From Macrolepiota albuminosa (Eukaryota; Basidiomycota; Agaricomycetes; Agaricales; Agaricaceae): 64,000 bases of DNA. Shown in pieces: positions 33,495-43,049 of this stretch. Below the pieces are notes generated by a model. That model saw only the letters and a program-made list of their open reading frames with translations. It was not told where the DNA came from and did no database searches. Position numbers and translations under genes: made by a program. The first letter of the stretch is position 1. Each line of letters starts with the position of its first letter. The stretch is taken from positions 234,132 to 298,131 of the forward strand of contig JAMWFC010000023.1 of the NCBI GenBank assembly GCA_027475525.1. Direction: 5' to 3'.

Positions 33495-36400
33495 CTGCTA
33501 AATTTGCAACGTTTTTGCCAAACATTGTAGAACAAATGGCAAAAAAAGTTGCCAATAATGCTCATATTAATCACAAACTCCTGATGAACAGCACATTTTT
33601 CAATTAATGAAACAGGTTAACGTTATTATATGACATGTTCCTAACTCTTCAAGTGCACGTCAAAATATGCGGAGTGAAATTTGAGGATTAATAATAGATC
33701 TTGGTATGCCAATTTTTTTCATTACTATTAACTCTGCTGATGTATACAATCCTGTGGTTAAATTCCTTGCAGATTCTGATATCAATGTTGATGCATTGTC
33801 TGTTAACAACGTTCCCAAATTTTGAGAACAATCATTGTTAATTGCAAAAGATCCTGATTCTGCTATGCAATTTTTTTATGCATATATGAAGGCCTTTATT
33901 AATTGCCTGTTGTGATATGATTCTGCTAATGAAGATGAACTCAGAGATGTTATTATGGCTATAACAAAGCACAAAAACATAGTTTAATACATTGCCACAT
34001 GTTGCTTTGGTCAGAAGGTGCTCTTAACTCAAATGAAATTGAAGAGCGAGTATTGTGAGATGAAGGTGATATTTTAAAACAAAGAATCATTCAATTTCTT
34101 GACAATATTATTTCATCTTCTGTTTTTAAGGCACCAGATCCTCCTTCCAATGTTGTTTTCAATTAAGTTCATTCATGTAGTGTTTGCAGTCTTAATAATA
34201 TAGTGACTAATTCTAGTGATAATATAATGATAGATTTGCATAATGTCATATGTTGCTGCTAAATTCATAAATACAGATTTATGTGTTATAAATATAACCA
34301 TTCAGTGAATAATTGTGAATGCAGATTTCATTTGGATGTAAACAATTTTAATTCTACCACTTTCTTTGACCCGGTCACTGGTAAAATATATTTATGCTGT
34401 TTAAATAGTATGGTCAATAACTTTAATGAAACTATTATTAAAACAATGTGTTGTAATATGGATATAAAATTTATTGGCTCTGGAGTATTGGCAAAAGCAA
34501 TATTATACTATATTACTGATTATATCACAAAATCACAGTTAAAACTACATGTTGCTTTTGTGGCTTTAAAACATGGAATACAAAAAATTGGGACATTTGA
34601 TCCTGCATTGAATGATGTTGAAATTAGAGCCAAGAAAATATTATAGAAGTGTGTACACACTTTAATTTCTTACTAAAAAATGTCTTTGCAGCAAATGAGT
34701 AGTTTTCTTTTGAGATTTGAGAAGAAAATTATAAGCTATGAATATTGTTATCTATATTGGTTACTTTTTGAACGGTATTTTTGATAAACACCAACTTAGT
34801 CCTGAATGCTATGTTTTGAAAGGGTCCTGTCAATTAAATGTATCAAATCACAAACATAATAATGTTATATAGGATTATAATGTTGATGAGACCATGAATT
34901 TTGGAATTTTGCTAATTTTGAAGATGACTTTGAGACATCAAGAATATCACAGGACAATGAAGTCTATCTAGAATCCAATAGTGATTATGTTATTCGTGTA
35001 AAAACTGATATCATTGATGATTATTGTCTTAGACACCTCAAATTGAAATTTATCTGTTTATAGGATTTTATTGCTTAGATTGATAAAAGTTAAGTGTCAG
35101 GACAAACCTTGGTGCTCAATAAAATTAATGAATCTGAGAATGAAATACTTTCATCTCGTAACATGAGTATGATCATTAAATCAGACAACTTATTATATAA
35201 TAAAAAGACAACTTGTTCAACTTGTTCATTGTTACATTCATATCCTGATAATCAAATACATTACTACGTTGTCTGCCATCCAAGTTGACGTTATATCATT
35301 GTTTCTATTGATCCTAGTATTCCACGTTATGATAAAGATTATTCTCGCTCATGTTTTCATTGCTTGATGTTAATTTTCTTTGTCCTATGGTGGTTCATCT
35401 GTGATTTAATCAATCTATTTGAAGATTGGGCTGATGCTTTTCAATGCCAATTAACAACCAGCTGTTTATCTAAAAAGAATCAACTGATCATAGATAATAT
35501 GCAGATACTACATAAATATAAAGATAGCCATGATAATCATTGGACAAATAAACATTTATGAATTTCACAACATTTATCTTTTGAAATATCAAATGAGACT
35601 ATTGTGGATGACAAGCTGTACCATAATGATATTGATAATGATGAAAAACTATTTCTACATTTGGATAGACTAGAAAATTGCCAGTCACATCAAATAAATG
35701 TTGCCTCAAAAGAGATCTCTTTCTGTCTATCAAATGCACAACAAGGAGGTTTATTTGCAATGTTTCATTTATTTGCAATGCTGCCTGAAAAACCATCCTT
35801 GAAAAAACAACCAGATGAAGAACTTATGACAGGACCTTCATCTACACAAGCTCAATGGCATTTAAAATTTGATTACAGAAAGGAACAATGAAGAAAATCT
35901 GCTCAAGCTTCAACAATGAAAGAAAATCATATGATTATGAATGATATAGAAGTAACTCTTCAAATACCCGTCAAGTTTGTTTCTCTTACTATAAACACTT
36001 TATCTTACATTGACAATTCAATTTCAAGTAAACACAAAATGTCAAATATAGATTTAACAGTCATTATATTGCGATAGAATCTTAATTGGAAGCAAGAAAG
36101 AGTGTTCTGAATTATAGCAAAATATTCTTTATACTCAATAAATGCATTATGGGCACTAGTAAGAATGTTATTGAATGGTGCTGCAGAGATGAGAAAGACA
36201 CAAGTAATTCATGCACTAAAAGATTTCTTTTATTCTTGCAATAAATCATGTCAATTTCATATTTGTTCTTACATGAATATTGCTGCAAGAAACATTGCAG
36301 ATATAATGTTGCATTCTGCATTGTGTATTAGGCTCAATGACACAATAAAATCAAAGTCTACTGGTGAATTGATGAGAATGTGGGATGGAACTGATATACT

Positions 36401-36730
36401 TTTTATAGATGAAGTTTTCATGCTGAGTTGCTGGTTTTTGTGTCAAATTAGTAGAACCTTGTATATGGCAAAAAGCAATTCACTACCTTTTGAAAATATT
36501 AGTATTATTTTTGCAGGAGATTCTGCACAGTTGCTACTGATTGTTGAAAAATGCTTATATAGTTATATTAATACAGCAAAATATGGTAAAATATCCAAAG
36601 GGCAAGACATTATGTTTGGCAAGCTATTATAGCTATCTGTAAAAACAGTAGTTATATTGAAACAACAATATAGATAAGCAAGTCTCAAAAATGTTTGTTT
36701 TGTTGAACTTTTGTCCTGCTTGCAACAGGG
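33495..36730 (+). pseudogene. Helitron Rep domain and N-terminal helicase, part 4
   Basis: Rep: FFITINSADVYNPVVKFLAD (33715-33790), then HCHMLLWSEGAL (about 33992), the HxH metal-binding motif. CECRFHLDVNNFNSTTFFDP and NMDIKFIGSG follow, then LYYITDYITKSQLK (34500-34550) with the catalytic tyrosine pair region. Helicase (PIF1 type): a decayed Walker A (GAAEMRKTQVIHAL at 36174 in place of GGAGTGKS), Walker B LFIDEVFML (36400-36430), and ISIIFAGDSAQLL (36505). Several in-frame stops (for example in EI*GL and KF*EQ) and AT-rich composition mark it as dead. It is cut at 36730 by the long-TIR element. Confidence 0.85.
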
Positions 36731-36798
36731 TAGGGCATCACAACGGTACGTGTCATACGTTGTACGGGAGCCCGCTTTGTGCCGTACCATACGTGTCC

Positions 36799-36898
36799 NN
36801 NNNNNNNNNNNNNNNNNNNNNNNNNNNNNNNNNNNNNNNNNNNNNNNNNNNNNNNNNNNNNNNNNNNNNNNNNNNNNNNNNNNNNNNNNNNNNNNNNN
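36799..36898. other. Assembly gap of 100 N
   Basis: Exactly 100 N, a conventional gap of unknown size. It lies just inside the left TIR of the long-TIR element, so the element's true length and gene content are unknown. Confidence 0.99.
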
Positions 36899-36934
36899 TA
36901 GAGCTTTTAGTGTGTCAAGTGTTGGTCGGCCTAT

Positions 36935-37316
36935 AATGTCCCTTGATGCGCTCAGTCCGAGTAGAAGCCTATCAACGTGAGTATAATTTGGCACTGGTAA
37001 TCATAGTTAATTTATTTCAACAGAACAAGAATTTCGCGCTAGAGCAAAACATGGTCGATGTAGGCCCATTGGCCCTTTCAATCAAGTTGGCCGTACTGAT
37101 GATGTGTCTGTTGATATGTCAGAGTCACCCTCACCATCTTCATCGTCAGGCCTGATAGCAAAGTATGAAGACATCACACTTCCCAGACCTCAAGGGCCAT
37201 ATACACCGGACGACTTTGCATTTTTGACAGCAGACTACCTGCTTCATGAGGATTTGTTCTATTCAGACACATTACATGAATCTAATGAAGAGGAGGAATA
37301 CACATCGGACGAGTAA
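36935..37316 (+). CDS. C-terminal end of an unrecognised gene inside the long-TIR element
   Basis: Partial gene entering from the gap. One exon ends ...VRVEAYQ. A GTGAGT...TTTCAACAG intron (about 36978-37022) follows. The last exon encodes EFRARAKHGRCRPIGPF, DDVSVDMSESPSPSSSS and an acidic end EEEEYTSDE, stop at 37314-37316. I do not recognise the family. About 37 bp around 36940-36977 recur in reverse at 43050-43086, at the start of a solo LTR. It could be the tail of the element's own transposase or a captured host gene. Confidence 0.45.
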
Positions 37317-37629
37317 TTTAATCCTTAGTTACTATAATTCTTGGCTTTTCCGTTGGTTATTTTTCGTCAAGATTAACCGTCCCGTTGTGCCGCTGACGAA
37401 TCCATTATAAATCCGTTTGATCCGTTACCTCCAGTTGTGCACTAGAAGGAACATAAACTGTAGACCACAGGACATTCTGTGGATTATACATAAATATCAC
37501 TCTAGTATTGTGTACTAGGCTACAGCACTTTACTACAGACATTTCAATTAGTTTGGACAGGACTCAGGTCCACTAAGATTAACCGTCCCATTGTTTTGTT
37601 CCGTTATGCCACTCTCATGAACACAAAAA

Positions 37630-37830
37630 ACAACACACTCTTCAACGATTACACAAGGGGGACTCGAACCCTCGAATTGGGCAGTAGAAAGAATATAGAC
37701 GTAAATAACAATTAGTAAAACAAAGTTATGTCATGTCTAATGATGTGCACTAGTGGGATTCGAACCCGGCTCTTGTGCACGATATGAAATATCAATGTAT
37801 CAATATTCCATTCGACCACAGGTCCTTACC
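37630..37830 (-). repeat. tRNA-like repeats with Pol III boxes (minus pair)
   Basis: Two minus-strand units. 37660-37670 is ggactcgaacc (B box GGTTCGAGTCC). 37756-37766 is ggattcgaacc (B box GGTTCGAATCC); its unit also carries a good A box (TGTGGTCGAATGG) near 37812-37824, followed by AATATTGATACATTGATATTTCATATCGTGCAC. Box spacing is compatible with a tRNA-derived transcript, but the body does not fold as a normal cloverleaf. Confidence 0.55.
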
Positions 37831-37914
37831 AAAAATTAGTACAGTTTACATCTAGTGCAGAAATGCAGCAGTATAAAAAGACACCATTATACGTCATTAT
37901 GGTGGACTAGGGAA

Positions 37915-38100
37915 GTCTGGACTAGGGGAGTCGAACCTGCCACTCCACACAATACTGAAAATTGAGTGGGTCACATCAACTACCATAGGCCACTGACAGG
38001 CAGGTTTGACAACCTGCCACTCCACACAATACTGAAAATTGAGTGGGTCACATCAACTACCATAGGCCACTGACAGGCAGGTTTGACTCCCTTCTAAGTA
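37915..38100. repeat. tRNA-like repeats and a 77-bp duplication
   Basis: B-box matches at 37927-37937 (ggagtcgaacc, minus) and 38090-38100 (ggtttgactcc, plus, one mismatch). The segment 37934-38010 is repeated exactly at 38011-38087, with the 77-bp period seen elsewhere, so one copy is probably artefactual. Confidence 0.5.
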
Positions 38101-38101
38101 A

Positions 38102-38185
38102 GCGCCTGTGGTACAATGGAATATTGATAAATTGATATTTCATATCGTGCACAAGAGGTGGGTTCGACTCCTGCTAGTGCATATT
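38102..38185 (+). repeat. tRNA-like repeat with A and B boxes
   Basis: A box TGTGGTACAATGG at 38107-38119, then AATATTGATAAATTGATATTT, then B box GGTTCGACTCC at 38161-38171. The same unit recurs at 38764-38840 and, degenerate or reversed, elsewhere in this element, so it is a tRNA-derived repeat family and not a single tRNA gene. Confidence 0.6.
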
Positions 38186-38207
38186 AGAGCAGCAGGCCGC
38201 TGATGTC

Positions 38208-38384
38208 CGCTAGCATCATTAATGTGATCCGTTTAAAACTCCAGAGATTTCTGCAGTGGCATGGGTTGATCGTCTTTGCGCATGTGGTCATTCCAGATCT
38301 CGTGACTATGCGCAACTTCGGCCAACCCATACCCGCTTCAGTAATTTCTAGCGTTTTTAACGGATCAACTTGATGATGCTAGCG
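38208..38384. repeat. Foldback repeat (arms of about 65 bp)
   Basis: Imperfect inverted arms. The left arm begins cgctagcatcattaatgtga and continues tccgtttaaaactcc; the right arm ends gttgatgatgctagcg-like (38368-38384). A related foldback follows at about 38871-39140 with the same arm sequence (cgctagcgtcatgaatttga). They form a subfamily alternating with the tRNA-like units. Confidence 0.55.
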
Positions 38385-38573
38385 AGTGATGAACGGATAT
38401 TTTATTAGGGCTTACAGGCCCTATTAAAATATTTGTCACTAGCAGGAGTCCAACCCGCCCCTCAATATTCCATTGTCACTATTAGACCCCATTAAGGTGG
38501 AGTAGAGGGAGTAGAACCCACCGCTGTACTTTTCCTCTTTCCTGTATACTTCTATGGTGTAAATAAATATCAG

Positions 38574-38845
38574 TCTAATATTGTCAATTCAATACAGATG
38601 CACCAGTTGCAGTAAAATCTCTATCCATTCAAATTCTGTATGGGTCCGAGTCTAATATTGTCAATTCAATACAGATGCACCAGTTGCAGTAAAATCTCTA
38701 TCCGTTCAAATTCTGTATGGGTCCGCTTGTGCACTACATGAACACCGTCCTGACTTGTAGCAAGCGCCTGTGGTACAATGGAATATTCATCAATTGATAT
38801 TTCATATTGTGCACAAGAAGTGGGTTCGACTCCCACTAGTTCACA
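38574..38845 (+). repeat. 77-bp duplication and a second tRNA-like repeat
   Basis: 38574-38650 is repeated at 38651-38727 with one mismatch (ccattc/ccgttc). It is followed by a tRNA-like unit with A box TGTGGTACAATGG at 38769-38781 and B box GGTTCGACTCC at 38823-38833, very similar to 38102-38185. Confidence 0.55.
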
Positions 38846-39224
38846 TTATATAATAGCAGCAGGCCGCTGACGTCCGCTAGCGTCATGAATTTGATCCGTT
38901 GAAAACTCCAAAGATTTCTGCAGCGGCATAAGATGGACGAGTTCGCGCATGTGTTCATTCCAGTGCTCATGACAAGTTGATAATGCACTGTGGCTGACTA
39001 CCTCTGTGCTGATCTTTGTAAAAAAAGTAGTCAGCCCTGGTGTATCGTCACTTGTCATGAGCGCTGGAACGATCTCATGTGTCAACTCCTCCATCCTATC
39101 TCGCTTCAGTAATTCCTAGAGTTTTGGTCAGATCCACTACCACAGGCGCATACTCCAGGTCAGTGCGATGTATATGTAGAGCAAAAATGCACCCATATAA
39201 AAACACAGCATTAGTCCCTGTTAA

Positions 39225-39305
39225 GGTGAAGTAGGAGTAGAACCCACCACTGTACACAATATTGAATATCAATAAATGAATATTCCACTGAACCACTGGG
39301 ACTGG
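39225..39305 (-). repeat. Degenerate tRNA-like repeat
   Basis: Minus-strand unit with a B box carrying a single mismatch (GGTTCTACTCC, 39234-39244) and an A-box-like CAGTGGTTCAGTGG near 39285-39298. A similar lone B box lies at 38508-38518 (ggagtagaacc). Confidence 0.45.
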
Positions 39306-39319
39306 TTGCACCGCTGATG

Positions 39320-39880
39320 TCAGCTGGCTCACATGCCGACGTCAGCTACCGTCAGCTACCGTCCGCTGGCATGCCAGCGGACAGCGGACACTCACGCACC
39401 CTCTTCCGCCCTTCCCCCTCTTTCTCCCCAGTGCCATCCTCTCCACTCCCCACACTACCTCACACGCCACCCCCGTCCACCACATGCACCCCGCTTCCCT
39501 CCTCCCCCCTGACCTGACGTCCGACGTCTGCTACGTCCGCTGGGGTACCAGCGGACACCCACGCTCCTCCCCTTCCCCCTTCCCCCTCTTTCTCCCCACC
39601 CCCATCCCTCTTCCGCCACCCCCCACGCTCTCCGAGACGCCACCCCATGCGGCGGACACCCACGCACCCCGTTTCCTTCTCTCCCGCCCTGATGCCGGAC
39701 GATGCCGGGGGTTGCCGACGGATTCCCGTGGATTCCGACGGATACCAGCGGATATCCGGCGGATGCCGACGGATGTACGACGGATGCCGATGGATGCCAG
39801 CGGATGCCAGCGGGTCACGACGGCTGCCGGCGAACTCCGACGGATGCCAGCTGATGGCCAGCTGATGGCCAGCTGATGGC
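39320..39880. repeat. GC-rich repeats and a degenerate CGGATGCC minisatellite
   Basis: 39360-39680 holds two related C-rich units (CCAGCGGACA.C..CACGC..CCTC, Pro/Ser-like low complexity). 39690-39870 is a run of short variants of (GA)CGGATGCC(AG) with a 9-12 bp step, ending in three copies of agctgatggcc. The open frames here are low-complexity artefacts. Confidence 0.55.
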
Positions 39881-40037
39881 TGCTGATGCCAACGCCCCTT
39901 TCAGGCCACGAAAACTCTTTTGGGAGGTATGCCACCCCCCTTCCACCTCAAAAAATCCATACGGGAACCTGCGGAAACGTAGGTGGGCGTCCGTTCATTG
40001 TGTTATCCGACCTTTGAATCTATCTGTTAGTAACGGA

Positions 40038-40116
40038 CCTGTGGTGCAACGGTTAAATGTGCGTTCCGTTGCTGGAGGCTTTCCCAAGGCCGGGGGTTCG
40101 ATTCCCCCCCACAGGC
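40038..40116 (+). repeat. Most tRNA-like unit: 7-bp acceptor stem, T arm, A and B boxes
   Basis: CCTGTGG (40038-40044) pairs perfectly with CCACAGG (40109-40115). A perfect 5-bp T stem GGGGG/CCCCC encloses TTCGATT. A box TGGTGCAACGG and B box GGTTCGATTCC (40095-40105) are good. The D arm has only a 3-bp stem and no proper anticodon arm is found; instead a GGCTTT..AAGGCC hairpin lies there. I therefore call it tRNA-like, not a tRNA gene. Confidence 0.5.
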
Positions 40117-40743
40117 ATACGACGGGCAAGTCGACGTTACCTTTTTTCTTGGTCCAACCAGACCCCGTGGACCTGCGTAGGCCTCTGTGGATGTCCGCTG
40201 GTGTCCTGCGCAGGCCTGGGAGGGCCCGCGTAGGTTTGAGTCCGTCGACGTACGTCTGCGTGGATGTCCGCTGGTGGCTTGCGTAGGCCTGCGTAGATTT
40301 TCAGGGCCCTTTTGTGGACGTACGCTGGCGTCGGGGGTGGGAAAAGGATGGAAGGGGAGACGCGCAGCCTCGAGTTATTGCGGGGAGGAATGGAGAGGGG
40401 AGGGAAATGGGGAACCTCGAGGAGGGTTTATTCATGCCATGAAGTCCGCCAATGGAGGAGGTTTTCACTCGTGTGCTGATGCCCGCCGGCGGCCGCTGAC
40501 GCACATTGACGTCTGCTAGTGTCCGCTGGCATCCGCCGGGCCTGCATGCGCATGTGTGTGCCCGCCTTTTATCGATCCACTGGACCGTGTCATACAGCAC
40601 ATTGTGACACGTCCGCGGCTCTGTATTCTACGGCACTGTGGGGACTGCTCCGCTCCAGTGTAGCGGACTCCGCTGGACACGTATGGTACGGCACAAAGCG
40701 GGCTTCCGTACAACGTATGACACGTACCGTTGTGATGTCTCTA

Positions 40744-41760
40744 TGTGCTTGCAAGAAGGCCACTGTTCTCATTCTGATATTGATTTGTTAAACAGCTGTT
40801 TGTTAAAAAACATTCAAATTGAAAATAATTCTCTCTGAAAATCTGTACCAATCATTGTTTCCTTGAATTCAACAAAAGATGCACTTAACGAGAAACTTGC
40901 ATTAGAATTTGCGATATGATCTGGCCAGAACTTGAAATAGTACTACGCATTGAATATTCAACAAAAGCAATCAAATTACTCTGTTTTATTTATTCAGGAC
41001 AATTTATAAAACCATTTGCATCAACTGCATTCTGGATAAACATGACAATCCTTAGAAAAAATTCCTCTTGTTATTAGTATGCCCATATTGATTGCACAAA
41101 ATTTTGATGTGCCTGGTGATATTGTCAATAGAAGCTGAGAGATTGTATGTGAAATTAGATACACTATAAATGAAGACAACCACAGAATATTACAATCATG
41201 TATTGTTGATATATCTAACACTAACCCTTTAACAATGTTGAATTTGCTTCTTCACCATTATCCAATTTTGTCTGACACAATCAAATTAAAATTCACAGAT
41301 CTATATATGTATATTGCACAAGCTATTCATCAAACACAAGTTTCTATTCTATCTGGTTTTATAATGATAGCATATCGTGTTCAAGGCCTAACAATAAAAC
41401 AAATCATTGTCAACCTAAAATTCTGTCGTGGAACTGAAGTGCCATATGTGATGTTATTGAAAGCCTCATTATTGTCCAATATTTTGATTTTATGTCTTTT
41501 CTCTCCTAAAAAAGTTACCTGTTTTTTATCAAAAGATACAAGATATGAAAAGGCCTGTTTAAAATTATTAAATGACAATACAACTGATCTATATAATGAA
41601 AATAGAATTAATGCACTACAAAACAATAGTGTTTAATATATTGATGAAATAGACAAATCAGATGATGCAAAATTGAGTGAAATTCTTGATCAATTACAAG
41701 AAAATGTTGTGAGCATTGGAAACAAAAATAATAATATTTTATATAAACGCAGCACCACTC
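40744..41760 (+). pseudogene. Helitron helicase C-terminal part, part 5
   Basis: Continues the helicase after the long-TIR insertion: HSDIDLLNSCLLKN, IPLVISMPILIAQNFDVPGD (41068-41120), and MIAYRVQGLTIKQIIVNLKFCRGTEVPYVMLLKASL (41360-41470). The last is the conserved C-terminal AYRAQGxT...GxEAxYVxLSRA helicase motif of Helitron/PIF1 proteins, decayed at several residues. An acidic tail extends to about 41760. I cannot identify the 3' CTRR hairpin terminus. Confidence 0.8.
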
Positions 41761-42039
41761 AACTATAACCAGAAATTTTTTAAAAAAAAAGAGTATGTAA
41801 GACACTCCGACTCAACAACTAAAACATGTAGATATTATTGTAAAAGATTCATATGTGCTTTTTATAAAAGAATTCTCTTGATTTTTAGAAATGATGCTAA
41901 GACAATGTCATGGGTTATATTTAAAGAAGTGATTTGACGTTTGATGTACTGACCCACTTTCAGTGACAACCCTGTATTAAATATCGCTCTCCACTAAATT
42001 TGCTTGGGCACAGGTTGAGTCTGGCCTATATTCTATTTT

Positions 42040-43049
42040 GGCAACAGAGATAGTCAAAATGTCCTTCATGGCACTTGCTACAGCAGAATACAATAAAGAC
42101 TTCCAATACACAACTGAACAATAGTCGGGAAATCATATGTACAAAGACAATGAAGGTGCTAAATTTATGATTAACATCTTTGAAGAGATTGTACCATCTG
42201 GAGCTGGGTCAATCATAACAGCTAAGAGAAACTATTATGCTGGTCGTTCTGGTAAAACAGTGAGTATTCCATTGTGAATCTAATTTAACTAATATAATAT
42301 TAATTAGTTCTGGCAACTTGACAATAGTTCAAAGGCAAAGGACATACTTGTTATCTGTGTACTGACAGAAGCAACTGAGCTTTTACAATGATTATTCTAT
42401 AATCAAATAGGAAGTTTAAATGCAATTTGTGAATCAGACAAATATGAAGAAAACATATCAGGACAAGTTAGGTTGCTTATACAAAATTCCATAAATCTTA
42501 TAATTGTATCTCATAGGTCGTCACAGTTCGAGATTGGATTAGAAATTTTACCAGCAATAAAGACAGCATAAAAAATCACATAATTGTCCACATGTTGCCT
42601 ATATATAGGATGCAATCTTTGCTGTTCTTGTATATCAGCTAACAGTTTAACAGAACTCAAATAAAGGTTGTAATCATAAGCAGCTAACAAAAAAGATGCT
42701 TTTGGACTTTAGTACTGATGGTAATGTATCATTGAGTACAGCTGAAATGACAGCAGTACCTCCAACGAGTATGTCAAGCTTTATTTATTTGTGCAGATTT
42801 AACATATATAAAGTACCAAAAGTTGAGCGCAGCATATTTTATGATCCACATTTAAATAAAGATTTTGGAGGTGAATATTTCAACTTCATACATAATAAAC
42901 TTGTTCAATTGGATGTTGTTAATACTGACAAAACTCTCATTCCACCTTGGGAATTCTACAATACACTTAAACCAGAAACGCTTGTGTTGATATGTGCTTC
43001 ATTATATTGTTATATAATGCGAGACAAGAGGGCAATGAGAAAAGTATGT
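42040..43049 (+). pseudogene. Unnamed Agaricomycete family, decayed
   Basis: Plus-strand pieces: FMINIFEEIVPSGAGSI...YYAGRSGKT (42168-42260), an intron-like gap, SGQVRLLIQNSINLIIVSHR (42455-42515), and 42696-43049 (FGGEYFNFIHNKLVQLDVVN, TLIPPWEFYNTLKPETLVL). I know closely similar blocks in uncharacterised proteins of mushroom-forming fungi but no function. In-frame stops are present, and a solo LTR interrupts the end at 43050. Confidence 0.4.

Larger units (their letters stand above)
36731..40743. mobile_element. Long-TIR element rich in tRNA-like and hairpin repeats
   Basis: The left end (36731-36798) and right end (40675-40743) are inverted copies over about 68 bp: TAGGGCATCACAACGGTACG on the left, TAGAGACATCACAACGGTAC on the reverse complement of the right, continuing through GTGCCGTACCATACGTGTCC. 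Immediately outside both ends lies a similar 14-bp sequence (tgcttgcaacaggg / tgcttgcaagaagg), read as a long target duplication. Outside, the Helitron helicase frame continues (LLSCLQQGR on the left; CLQEGHCSH then SDIDLLNSCLL on the right). The duplication length would fit a Mutator-like element, but no transposase is recognised. Confidence 0.7.

Noticed and set aside
39484..39935. Several overlapping Pro/Arg/Ser-rich frames on both strands
   Set aside because: They all come from GC-rich minisatellite sequence; open frames in every phase are expected there.
40038..40116. A functional tRNA gene
   Set aside because: Acceptor and T stems are perfect, but the D stem has only three pairs and there is no 5-bp anticodon stem with a 7-base loop. 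It is kept as a tRNA-like repeat.
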